Below, piece by piece: positions 8,214 through 15,539 of a DNA stretch of 25,480 nt. A program made the position numbers and the translations under genes. The notes beneath the pieces are model-generated. The model made no database searches and was not told the DNA's origin. It worked only from the letters and a program-made list of their open reading frames with translations. Origin of the DNA: an uncultured Blautia sp. (lineage in GTDB: Bacteria > Bacillota > Clostridia > Lachnospirales > Lachnospiraceae); NCBI GenBank assembly GCA_946629475.1, contig CAMOXX010000011.1:1-25480 (forward strand). The letters run 5' to 3'. Position 1 is the first letter of the stretch. Each line of letters starts with the position of its first letter.

Positions 8214-9680
8214 TTATTTCTCTGCAAGATATGCATCCAGTGCAGCCTGGGTGTCAGCCAGAACTTCATAGAATCCGATGGACTCAAGTTCTCCCTTGAT
8301 CTGGGGAAGAATATCCTCAAGGGCTACGCTTCCGGTCATGACTGCATTCAGGTATTTGTCCTGAAGATTCATGTATGCAGTAACAAAATCGGTCATCTCG
8401 GTGGTGTCATAGAAGAAACCGAAGGAAGCGGATACTTCCACTGTGTCATCCCATGCTTCTACAGTAGCCTTTGCATCTTCATAAAGAGCTGTTTCTTTTA
8501 CCGGAAGGATCAGGAAATCCGGATATGCAGCTGTTGCGGCAAAACCACCATAAGGCTCATTTTCCGCAGTCATTCCTTCCGGATACTCTGCGCGGCCGTT
8601 TTCATTCAGTACGTAATGTTTGCCTTCCAGACCGTAGGACAGCATGGTTGCGAATTCCGGATCGGTATACAGAGCCTGAAGGACGGTAAAGGATTCATCC
8701 GGATGTGCACTGTTCGCGCTGATGCCATACTGAAGGTTGCCGATCGCGATGCTCTCTGCACGCGGAGGAGCGATTTCTCCGGTCTCTACAGTGTTCGGAT
8801 ACAGAGCATCCAGCGGATCGATATCTGCATTGTGAAGTGTACAGAACGCGGAACCTGCCGTTACCATGCTGCTTCCTTCCATAGTGTTGCTCAGAGCATC
8901 TGCCATGATCAGGCCGTCAGCATACCATTTGCTCATATAACCGCAGAATTCGGTAAATCCTTCTGTCTCAAAAACACTCTTCAGCTCAGTGGTTCCCCAG
9001 TCAGCGTATGCATATGCGGTCAGGCCGATTCCTCTGTCACAGACAGCAGCCCATCCCCAGGTCATCTCAGCCGCGCTCTGCGGTACCAGAGTGTAGATTT
9101 CCGGATGTGCTTCATGAGCCTGATACAGAACCTCTTCCAGCTGATCCATTGTCGTGATGGATTTTGCATCGATTCCCAGCTCTTCCGCAATAGCCTTATT
9201 CAAGACAGCTACTTCATTTCCGCCATACTGATACTTCCGGACCAGACCGTACATTCTGCCGTTCATGCTGGATGCGATGATTTCCGGCTCTGTAAAGGTT
9301 GCCTTCAGTTCATCGGAAGCATTCTCAAAATAATCTGTGATATCCAGGAGCTGACCATTGGCTACATAGGTTGCCAGCTGCCCGTTGTCGGTAAAGTAAC
9401 AGGTGACATCCACTTCATCGGTCGTCATGGCCAGGTTGACTGCCTTCTCAAAATTACCGATCTCAATGTACTGCAGATCTACCTGTACGCCATACTTGTC
9501 AGCCATATACGCATTGATGGCTTCTTCCACCTCTGCAACCGCTTCATCGGTATAATTTGCCAGGGTGGGGATCCACAGGGAAACCGTTGTTGCATCTGCT
9601 GCAGACACCGCTGCTGCCGGGACCATGAGGCCTGCTGTCATTGCTGCTGCCAGAATTCCTGCTAAAGCTTTTCTTTTCAT
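8214..9680 (-). CDS. extracellular sugar-binding protein, LplA/YtcQ-like (family 1, DUF3502-type C-terminus)
   Basis: A 488-aa binding protein for the LplB/LplC-like importer. An N-terminal signal peptide (MKRKALAGILAAAMTAGLMV, then PAAAVSAADA) ends in a likely AXA-type cleavage site. There is no lipobox cysteine, which is unusual because most Gram-positive binding proteins are lipoproteins. The mature part starts with a strand and helix typical of the family (VSLWIPTLANYTDEAVAEVE) and an EVDVTCYFTDNGQL segment in the ligand cleft region. The C-terminal ~70 residues (SFGFFYDTTEM ... QAALDAYLAEK) match the DUF3502 tail of LplA-type proteins. The ATG at 9680 is preceded by AAGGAG. The promoter at 9731-9793 carries paired repeats, and a terminator follows the gene. 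The ligand is not known; the neighbouring glycosidases suggest a rhamnose-containing plant oligosaccharide. Confidence 0.92.
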   Translation of the reverse strand: MKRKALAGILAAAMTAGLMVPAAAVSAADATTVSLWIPTLANYTDEAVAEVEEAINAYMADKYGVQVDLQYIEIGNFEKAVNLAMTTDEVDVTCYFTDNGQLATYVANGQLLDITDYFENASDELKATFTEPEIIASSMNGRMYGLVRKYQYGGNEVAVLNKAIAEELGIDAKSITTMDQLEEVLYQAHEAHPEIYTLVPQSAAEMTWGWAAVCDRGIGLTAYAYADWGTTELKSVFETEGFTEFCGYMSKWYADGLIMADALSNTMEGSSMVTAGSAFCTLHNADIDPLDALYPNTVETGEIAPPRAESIAIGNLQYGISANSAHPDESFTVLQALYTDPEFATMLSYGLEGKHYVLNENGRAEYPEGMTAENEPYGGFAATAAYPDFLILPVKETALYEDAKATVEAWDDTVEVSASFGFFYDTTEMTDFVTAYMNLQDKYLNAVMTGSVALEDILPQIKGELESIGFYEVLADTQAALDAYLAEK

Positions 9681-9730
9681 TTCCTTCTCCTTTCGTTCGG
9701 TAGAGGTTTTTGTTTTGTTTTGTTGAGTTT

Positions 9731-9793
9731 AGTTTAGCTTTTGCAGGAGTTAAAAAGTAGTTGATTTCCGACCCGGATTATTGATTTTCCGAC
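9731..9793 (-). promoter_or_regulatory. promoter and paired direct-repeat operator of the lplA-like gene (copy B)
   Basis: On the minus strand GTCGGAAAATCAA (9781-9793) is followed 21 bp later by GTCGGAAATCAA (9761-9772), then CTACTTTT (9753-9760), a 16-base gap and TAAACT (9731-9736, with a second overlapping TAAACT at 9726-9731). The half-sites are nearly identical and match copy A at 8074-8136 with identical geometry. The site starts 6 bases after the stop codon of the AraC-type response regulator gene, which is the likely activator. Confidence 0.75.
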
Positions 9794-9799
9794 TTTGAC

Positions 9800-10909
9800 T
9801 TATATCCCTCCCCCGGATTTTTTCCGGTAGTCCGAAGGCGTCATACCGGTCATTTTCCGGAACATCTGGGTGAAATTGGTAAAATTCTCATATCCTACCT
9901 TCGAAGCGATCAAAGTGACCGGCATGGTCGTATTTGCCAGAAGTTTTTCTGCATAATCCATTTTCGTTTTTAAAAGATATTCCTTATAACCCAATCCCGT
10001 TTCTTTCCGGAATACACGCGAGAAATAGTCTTCATTAAGGAAAACATACTGAGCGGCTTCTCTGCGGGACACCATCCTGTCCATATTGTCATCCAGGAAC
10101 CGGATCACTTTCCGTACCCTCTCCTCCACTGTCATGGGATTGTCTTCCGTCCCGGTGTCCGCTTTGTCTGCAGACAAGGCATGAAGGCAGTCATCCATTG
10201 CTTTCAGCAGTTCACTGTCGGAGTTGTAACTGTGGAGCATCTCTTCATACGTAAATGTTTCCGAAAAGAGTTCTGATAATTCCTTCTTTTTTTCATAGCA
10301 GGCCACAGACAATGCCTCCAGGATCCCATGAATGATCTGCTGCCGGTATCCGGTGCTGAGATACCCGTCCCTCTCTGCCAGCCTGAGCAGGTTTACGATC
10401 TGGTTCCGAACAAGGCTGTAGTCGCCCCGGATCATCCATTTTCCCCACCTTGTACTGTCCGGCTTCCGGTCCTCCGGAAAATCAGCCTGCTCCGTCAGCT
10501 CATCATATTGATCTCCTTTTCGCAGGATATCCATACGGACATACAAAGCCTTTATACATCTTTCAATCGTATCCTCGATCTCCGGAATGCTTGCGGGCTG
10601 AATGATATAATCGAACGCCCTGTTTTTCAATGCTTCCCGGGCATACGAAAAATCAGCGTGGGAGGTCAGAAAAATACAGTACACATACGGGTAATTCTCC
10701 ACCAGCCATTTCTGAAGCGAAATGCCGTCCTCCTGTGGCATTTCAATATCCGTAAGCATGATATCCACCGGTTTTTCCGAAAGGATCCGTTTCGCCGCTT
10801 CGGCACTGTTGGCGGTATAGACGGTATCCACCCGCAGTCTGTCCCAGTTTACCAGTTTTTCCGTAGCCTCCAGGATCTTTTCCTGATCATCCACAAGCAA
10901 TACTGTCAT
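9800..10909 (-). CDS. response regulator, REC + AraC-type DNA-binding domain (YesN-like)
   Basis: A 369-aa cytoplasmic transcription factor. The receiver domain (1-120) shows the acidic pair Asp7/Asp8 in VLLVDDQ and the phosphoacceptor Asp54 in DIMLTDIEMPQEDG. The usual conserved Lys before Pro is Gln here (DYIIQPAS). A linker of about 140 residues is followed by two helix-turn-helix motifs at the C-terminus; the signature GYENFTNFTQMFRKMTGMTP-SDYR is the AraC second HTH. It should be phosphorylated by the kinase encoded just upstream and activate sugar-transport genes. The start at 10909 follows GGAGG at 6 bases; an in-frame codon at 10930 lies upstream of that site. It is 59 bases from the kinase gene and is followed immediately by the operator-like repeats at 9761-9793. 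Confidence 0.93.
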   Translation of the reverse strand: MTVLLVDDQEKILEATEKLVNWDRLRVDTVYTANSAEAAKRILSEKPVDIMLTDIEMPQEDGISLQKWLVENYPYVYCIFLTSHADFSYAREALKNRAFDYIIQPASIPEIEDTIERCIKALYVRMDILRKGDQYDELTEQADFPEDRKPDSTRWGKWMIRGDYSLVRNQIVNLLRLAERDGYLSTGYRQQIIHGILEALSVACYEKKKELSELFSETFTYEEMLHSYNSDSELLKAMDDCLHALSADKADTGTEDNPMTVEERVRKVIRFLDDNMDRMVSRREAAQYVFLNEDYFSRVFRKETGLGYKEYLLKTKMDYAEKLLANTTMPVTLIASKVGYENFTNFTQMFRKMTGMTPSDYRKKSGGGI

Positions 10910-10968
10910 GTCATACCTCCATCCTGTCAAACCAGTCAGGAATCTCCCTTTATTATCTCTCTTTTCTC

Positions 10969-12675
10969 TTATTCGATGAGTTCCGGAAGGATCAATTCAC
11001 TTACCGCGCCGTTTCTGTTCTCAAAATACCAGGAAGGTTTCTCATCCCCTTCATACACGACCTTCAGACGCTCCAGAAGATTTCGGACGCCAATTCCCAG
11101 TTTTTCATCCTCAACCGGTTTTCCGCCGTTCAGATATGCCATCAGCTCGTCCGGATATCCGGGGCCGTTGTCCCGGATCGTGATATCCAGGAAATTCCCT
11201 TCTTCGGTCTCTCTGTATCGAACCGAAATGTGGATCTGAAGAAGACTTCCATCATTCATTCTGGCATACTTCACCGAGTTCTCCACAAAGGTCTGAATCG
11301 CAATGATCGGGATCATCTTATTCCGTGTCGCTTCGTCAGCAGCGATCTCACAGGAGAGCGGCTTGCTGGTCATCAGCTTCTGCATATCCACATAATTCCG
11401 TACAAAATCCAGTTCTTCTTCTACCCTCACAAAGCTTCTGTTCTGCTGAAGAAGATACCGAAGATGCACGGAAAGCCTCTGCAGAAATACCTCCGCCTGG
11501 TCATATTCCTTCAACGCAAGCATATAATATGCATTCTTCAGGCAGTTCGTATAGAAATGCGGAGCAAGCTGAATCTGCAGATACTGTCTTTGGATCCGTG
11601 CTTTTTCAAGTTCCTCTTCATAAAAGCGGATCTTGTAATGCTCGATCTCGGCCAACAGCAGCTGGATGGACTGTTTCACATCTTCAATCTCTGTGATCCT
11701 GTTGGGCGCTGAAAAATCAACCTCCCACTGTCCGGCCTGTATATTCTGCAATGTACTGGTCATGTTCTGAAGCGGTCTGGACAATTCCCGATACACAAAC
11801 CGCTGGGTCCGGATAATGGCAGCGACCAAAAGCAGAATAAGAACAGCGACCAACAGATGATTTTTGTTTACATACAGCCAGATATTTTTAGGAAGGATCT
11901 CGACTACACCTAAATTTACGTTATTTCCTTTATGATAGAAGACCACACAGTTTTCCAGACTGGTTTTTCCTGCTTCAAATGTGGTCCAGTCGATCTCCGC
12001 TCCCGACAGAGCGTCTTTTCCTTTCTCACGGTCTTCCACCGCCCACGTCGGATAAAGCTGTCCCTCAAATACAACGCCATAGACAGCTGCGGCTTCTTTG
12101 TCATTTGGAAGCCCGGCTGTCAGACTGATAGACCCTCCTATTGCAGCGTTGTTTTTCTTTAAAAAGAGACTGTACCATTTTTGTTCACCAGAAGAAGTCA
12201 CATAATCAAGGATATTCTGTTCTTCTGTCAGAAGCGCCTGGCGGCTTTCTTCCTTCAGCTGTTTTGCTTCCTCAAAAGAAATGTTTGTATTTACCGAATA
12301 CTGCAGATGTTCATAAGAATCATAAAAAACAAACAGCCCCTCTATCCCCTGATTGACTTTTGTCTGGACCTGCATCAGATTCATCAGATTATACAGACGG
12401 TTCCATCTTTCTCCGACAGACGGATACGCCCCGATTCCGGAAAAATCACTGTTGCCGGAATAAATCTCCCTTACAATACGGTGCAGCTGCGAATAATTTG
12501 TCTCCAGTGTCTGCATATAGGAAACGAGATCTTCCTTCCGGGTCTCATTCTGTTTCTCCTGCCATGACATTACCATATAAAAAAGAAGCGCGCACAGCAA
12601 AAGGACCGCCACGGTCATAAAAAACCAGGTGCCGCTGAGGATCTGTTTTTTCAGGCTGAACATACGGGGTTTCAA
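10969..12675 (-). CDS. sensor histidine kinase, YesM-like
   Basis: A 568-aa membrane kinase: helix 1 at about 15-36, an extracellular sensor region of about 235 residues, helix 2 at about 273-288, a HAMP-like segment (289-345), a His_kinase domain and an HATPase. The histidine box LQIQLAPHFYTNCLKNAYYM places His373 as phosphoacceptor, a variant of the usual NPHFLYNTLN. The N box is IQTFVENSVKYA and the G boxes DNGPGYP and LGIGVRNLLERL. The start is a TTG at 12675: AAGGAGG lies 7 bases before it, whereas the first ATG (12663) is about 19 bases from that site. It is followed by its response regulator, and its own promoter lies at 12763-12791. The ligand is probably the sugar, or the loaded binding protein, of the adjacent importer. 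Confidence 0.93.
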   Translation of the reverse strand: MKPRMFSLKKQILSGTWFFMTVAVLLLCALLFYMVMSWQEKQNETRKEDLVSYMQTLETNYSQLHRIVREIYSGNSDFSGIGAYPSVGERWNRLYNLMNLMQVQTKVNQGIEGLFVFYDSYEHLQYSVNTNISFEEAKQLKEESRQALLTEEQNILDYVTSSGEQKWYSLFLKKNNAAIGGSISLTAGLPNDKEAAAVYGVVFEGQLYPTWAVEDREKGKDALSGAEIDWTTFEAGKTSLENCVVFYHKGNNVNLGVVEILPKNIWLYVNKNHLLVAVLILLLVAAIIRTQRFVYRELSRPLQNMTSTLQNIQAGQWEVDFSAPNRITEIEDVKQSIQLLLAEIEHYKIRFYEEELEKARIQRQYLQIQLAPHFYTNCLKNAYYMLALKEYDQAEVFLQRLSVHLRYLLQQNRSFVRVEEELDFVRNYVDMQKLMTSKPLSCEIAADEATRNKMIPIIAIQTFVENSVKYARMNDGSLLQIHISVRYRETEEGNFLDITIRDNGPGYPDELMAYLNGGKPVEDEKLGIGVRNLLERLKVVYEGDEKPSWYFENRNGAVSELILPELIE

Positions 12676-12707
12676 ATTCGGACCTCCTTATGATGCAATT
12701 CTCCACT

Positions 12708-12775
12708 GTCCTTAAGGACCTGTCAGCAGAATATCTGAACAGTTCCTGATGCCGGGGTTACTTTATAAGAGTAAC
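12708..12775. repeat. palindrome and inverted repeat in the leader/promoter of the LplABC-module kinase gene
   Basis: Two symmetric elements lie in front of the kinase gene. GTCCTTAAGGAC is a perfect 12-bp palindrome at 12708-12719, between promoter and ribosome site. GTTACT (12757-12762) and AGTAAC (12770-12775) form an inverted repeat with a 7-bp spacer lying over the -10 region. Either could be an operator for a dimeric regulator; no regulator can be assigned. An eight-base CTGAACAG (12735-12742), shared with other intergenic regions here, lies between them. Confidence 0.4.
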
Positions 12776-12791
12776 ATATCCTTTCTGCCAA
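12763..12791 (-). promoter_or_regulatory. promoter of the sensor kinase-response regulator pair
   Basis: On the minus strand TTGGCA (12786-12791) is followed after 17 bases by TTATAA (12763-12768), giving a leader of about 80 bases before the TTG start of the kinase. It lies directly downstream of the terminator that ends the previous module, so it is the expected start of the second module. Confidence 0.6.
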
Positions 12792-12843
12792 TACAATGTA
12801 ATGAAAGTGAAATACCCCGATCCATAAAGTGTGGAATATCAAT

Positions 12844-12892
12844 AAAAAACTCCCGGGAACTACATGCTTTCCCTGCACAGATTTCCCGGGAG
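12844..12892 (-). terminator. terminator after the GH94-module response regulator
   Basis: On the minus strand CTCCCGGGAA (12883-12892) pairs perfectly with TTCCCGGGAG (12850-12859), enclosing a 23-base loop, and is followed by six T (12844-12849). It lies 13 bases after the response-regulator stop codon and marks the boundary between the two sugar modules. Confidence 0.85.
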
Positions 12893-12905
12893 ATATTTTC
12901 CTGCA

Positions 12906-13631
12906 TTATAACCTTGTATTCCGGTATTCGTTCGCCGACACACCGGCCACCTTCTTAAAAACCCTCGAAAAATGAGCCACCTCTACAAACCCTACCATCT
13001 CCGCGATATCTGCGATCCGCAGCGCCGGATCTTTCAGAAGCTCTTTCGCCTTGTTGATCCGGATCTGGTTCAGGATCTCGGAGAAATTCTTTCCCTCCTG
13101 CTTATTGAGCAGCTTGCTCAGATGCCACTGGCTGACATAGATCTGATCCGCCACTTTGTTCAAGGTCAGCTTCTCCTGATAATGCTCTTCCATATAAGCA
13201 AGGGCATTCCGTACAATGAACCCGGAAGCATTCTCGGTCTGCGCTGTCTCCTCCTGTCTGCCGCACCGCTCTGTCATAGTCCGCAGGGCTTCCTCCAGCT
13301 CTTCCATATTGGAGGGCTTCAGCAGAAACCGCGCAACACCAAGCCGCAAAGCCCTTTGACAGAAATCAAAATCCCGGTATCCGGTCAGGATGCTGATCTG
13401 CATCTCCGGGAACTCGGATTTCAGCGCCGCAATCATCGTCAGCCCGTCCATCCCCGGCATTGCAATATCCGAAAACAGGATATCCGGCTTTTCCTTCCGG
13501 ATCATTTCCAGTCCTTCGTTTCCATTATACGCCGTCCCGACTACCTCACACCCGTATTTCTCCCAGGGCAGCAGGCGGGACAATCCTTCGACTATGATCG
13601 GCTCATCATCTACAATAACAACTTTGTACAT
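12906..13631 (-). CDS. compact response regulator, REC + AraC-type HTH (YesN-like)
   Basis: A 241-aa regulator, short for the YesN group because the receiver is joined almost directly to the DNA-binding part. The receiver has Asp8/Asp9 (VVIVDDE), phosphoacceptor Asp55 (LFSDIAMPGMDG) and the usual Lys (FLLKPSN). The C-terminal ~100 residues hold two HTH motifs, ending with GFVEVAHFSRVFKKVAGVSA-NEYR, a standard AraC signature. It is the last gene of the first module, 14 bases after the permease gene, and is separated from its presumed kinase (17055-18794) by the whole transporter. The ATG at 13631 has AAGGAAGG upstream. Candidate targets are the promoter blocks at 22782-22841 and 25416-25477, as inference only. 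Confidence 0.92.
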   Translation of the reverse strand: MYKVVIVDDEPIIVEGLSRLLPWEKYGCEVVGTAYNGNEGLEMIRKEKPDILFSDIAMPGMDGLTMIAALKSEFPEMQISILTGYRDFDFCQRALRLGVARFLLKPSNMEELEEALRTMTERCGRQEETAQTENASGFIVRNALAYMEEHYQEKLTLNKVADQIYVSQWHLSKLLNKQEGKNFSEILNQIRINKAKELLKDPALRIADIAEMVGFVEVAHFSRVFKKVAGVSANEYRNTRL

Positions 13632-13645
13632 CCCGGTTCCTTCCT

Positions 13646-14503
13646 TTATCCTTTGATCGCTCCTGCTGTCATCCCTTTAATGATATACTTCTGGAGGAAA
13701 ATGTAAAGGATGATCACCGGAATCACCACCAGAGACACGGTGGACGCCATCAGTCCGTAATTGGTCCCTTCCTTGGATGTCAGCATCTGCATCAGTCTGG
13801 TGATCGCCCAGTATTTCTGATTGCGGAGGAAAAACATCTGGGTAAACAGATCATTATAGCTCCATAGGAAGGAGAAGATGGCTACGGTCGCAAAGGAAGG
13901 CTTGGTGAGCGGCACGACCACCTGGAAAAAGGTCTGAAAAGCGGTGCTCCCTTCCATGTAGGCGGCCTCCTCCAGTTCGATGGGAAGGCTTTTGATATAG
14001 CCCGTCAGAACCACGATCGCAAAGGACAGATTTCCGGCGATCTGCGGCAGGATCACGCAAAGAAGGTTCAAAAGCAATGACTTGGAAGCAGTGATCCCCC
14101 AGCTGTTCTCCATCTGGTAAACCGGGATGATCGTCGAAAACACCGGAAACATCATCCCCGCCACCACCAGGCTCATCATAAGACCTCTCAGCCGGAACTG
14201 GTACCGCACCAGGGCAAAGGACGCCATGCCGGCGAGCAGGATGACGACTGCTGCCACCGAGCAGGATATAATCAGACTGTTCCGGTACGCTCCAAAGATA
14301 TTCAGTCTGTCAAAAGCCGTACGGTAATTCGCAGTCGTAAAGAGCTTCCCCATCGGCAGGGCAAAGGAATCTGTCATGATCTTGTCCTTCGCCTTGAAGG
14401 AATTCATGATGACCCAGAAGATTGGATAGATCGTCGTCAGGGCCCAGAAGATCAGAACAGCATAGATGATGATTGTCCCGGGAGTCACTTTATTTCTCTT
14501 CAT
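13646..14503 (-). CDS. CUT1 sugar ABC transporter permease, MalG-like
   Basis: A 285-aa permease with about six membrane helices. The EAA loop reads EEAAYMEGSTAFQTFFQVVV-PLTKP and the C-terminal tail LQKYIIKGMTAGAIKG is characteristic of the second (MalG/LacG-type) permease. It should pair with the permease at 14650-15537 and the binding protein at 15540-16868. The start at 14503 uses an AGGAGG about 12 bases upstream, a rather long gap; a frame reaching 14554 would put this site inside the gene, so the shorter form is preferred. It is unusually far (146 bases) from the partner permease gene, and that gap folds strongly (14578-14644). Confidence 0.92.
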   Translation of the reverse strand: MKRNKVTPGTIIIYAVLIFWALTTIYPIFWVIMNSFKAKDKIMTDSFALPMGKLFTTANYRTAFDRLNIFGAYRNSLIISCSVAAVVILLAGMASFALVRYQFRLRGLMMSLVVAGMMFPVFSTIIPVYQMENSWGITASKSLLLNLLCVILPQIAGNLSFAIVVLTGYIKSLPIELEEAAYMEGSTAFQTFFQVVVPLTKPSFATVAIFSFLWSYNDLFTQMFFLRNQKYWAITRLMQMLTSKEGTNYGLMASTVSLVVIPVIILYIFLQKYIIKGMTAGAIKG

Positions 14504-14577
14504 TGTGCTCTGCGAACCTCCTTCCAGACACAGCTCTTTACAGAGGATCTTCACATTCCCCTTCGCTGCATGTACAT

Positions 14578-14644
14578 GAACCTCGGCCGCGTCCCCGCAG
14601 CCTTCGGTTCAGATAAGGGCCTCAGCAGTTTCTGCTTCGGCCCC
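14578..14644 (-). other. two strong hairpins between the paired permease genes
   Basis: Within the 146-base gap two GC-rich hairpins stand side by side. At 14617-14644 GGGCC ... GGCCC closes an inner AGCAG-ttt-CTGCT stem. At 14578-14610 GAACC ... GGTTC closes an inner GGC/GCC and GC/GC stem. Neither is followed by a T run, so a standard terminator is unlikely. They may slow read-through, protect the upstream mRNA end, or set different levels of the two permeases. Confidence 0.5.
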
Positions 14645-14649
14645 GTACT

Positions 14650-15537
14650 TTAGTAATCCGCTTCTTTAAACACTTTATTCACCACCTTGGAGGTGATGAT
14701 TCCGAGGACCACGATCGCCACCGCGATGGCACTGCCGTAGTCCACATCCTTGGCCTCCATGGTCTGATAATACATGTACGTCCCGGTCAGCCAGGTGCTG
14801 TTAAGAGGCATTCCCTTCGGGAACATGACCCATGGAAGATCAAAAACCTTCAAAGCTCCGGTCACTCCCAGAACCGCGCAGGTGCAGATCACGTTCCGCA
14901 GCAGCGGCAGTGTGATGAACCGCACCCTCTGCCACCGGGTCGCTCCGTCGATCGAAGCCACCTCGTACAGATCCTCGGGAATGTTGTTCAGTCCTGTGAT
15001 CAGGATCACAAAATAGAATCCTACATACTGCCAGACGACCGGAAACATCATGGTGACCAGCGCGATCCCTTTTGCCTTCCAGTCGGTCAGCCCGTCCGCC
15101 CCCAGCTTTTCCAGCAGCTGGTTGATCATTCCCTTGTCATACAGGAAGATCAGGTTGAACAGAAGGCCCAGGGCTGTGGCCGATATGACGATCGGGAAGA
15201 AATATACGGTGCGGAAGAACCTGCTTCCGCGCCCGATATTGTCGACCAGTACCGCAAGAACAATGGCTGTGCCCACCTGGAACATCAGTGTCACCAGCAT
15301 CATGATCAGCGTATTTAAAAGAGCTGTATGCATGTTTTTATCGGTGACCATCTTGACGTAATTGGAGAACCAGGGCTCGTTAAAGCCTTTGGCGGCCGTT
15401 CCGAGCTGCCGGATCTTCATAAAACTATTCAGGATGTTCCGAAAAAACGGATAATACAGATAGATGATCATGAACAGGAATGCCGGCAGCAGGAAAAAGA
15501 CCAGGGGCTTTTTGTTCTTATAGATATTCGCGCCCAT
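14650..15537 (-). CDS. CUT1 sugar ABC transporter permease, MalF/UgpA-like
   Basis: A 295-aa permease with about six helices, starting MGANIYKNKKPLVFFLLPAF. The EAA loop is EVASIDGATRWQRVRFITLP and the tail IITSKVVNKVFKEADY is typical of the first permease of CUT1 importers. The ATG at 15537 lies two bases after the binding-protein stop codon (TAA at 15540-15542) and has no strong ribosome site, so translational coupling to the binding-protein gene is likely. No ATPase gene is present in the window. Confidence 0.92.
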   Translation of the reverse strand: MGANIYKNKKPLVFFLLPAFLFMIIYLYYPFFRNILNSFMKIRQLGTAAKGFNEPWFSNYVKMVTDKNMHTALLNTLIMMLVTLMFQVGTAIVLAVLVDNIGRGSRFFRTVYFFPIVISATALGLLFNLIFLYDKGMINQLLEKLGADGLTDWKAKGIALVTMMFPVVWQYVGFYFVILITGLNNIPEDLYEVASIDGATRWQRVRFITLPLLRNVICTCAVLGVTGALKVFDLPWVMFPKGMPLNSTWLTGTYMYYQTMEAKDVDYGSAIAVAIVVLGIITSKVVNKVFKEADY

Positions 15538-15539
15538 GC

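Noticed and set aside
8124..9665. 513-codon plus-strand frame opposite the LplA-like binding-protein gene
   Set aside because: Shadow of a strongly supported gene; cysteine-rich, low-complexity ending and no domain.
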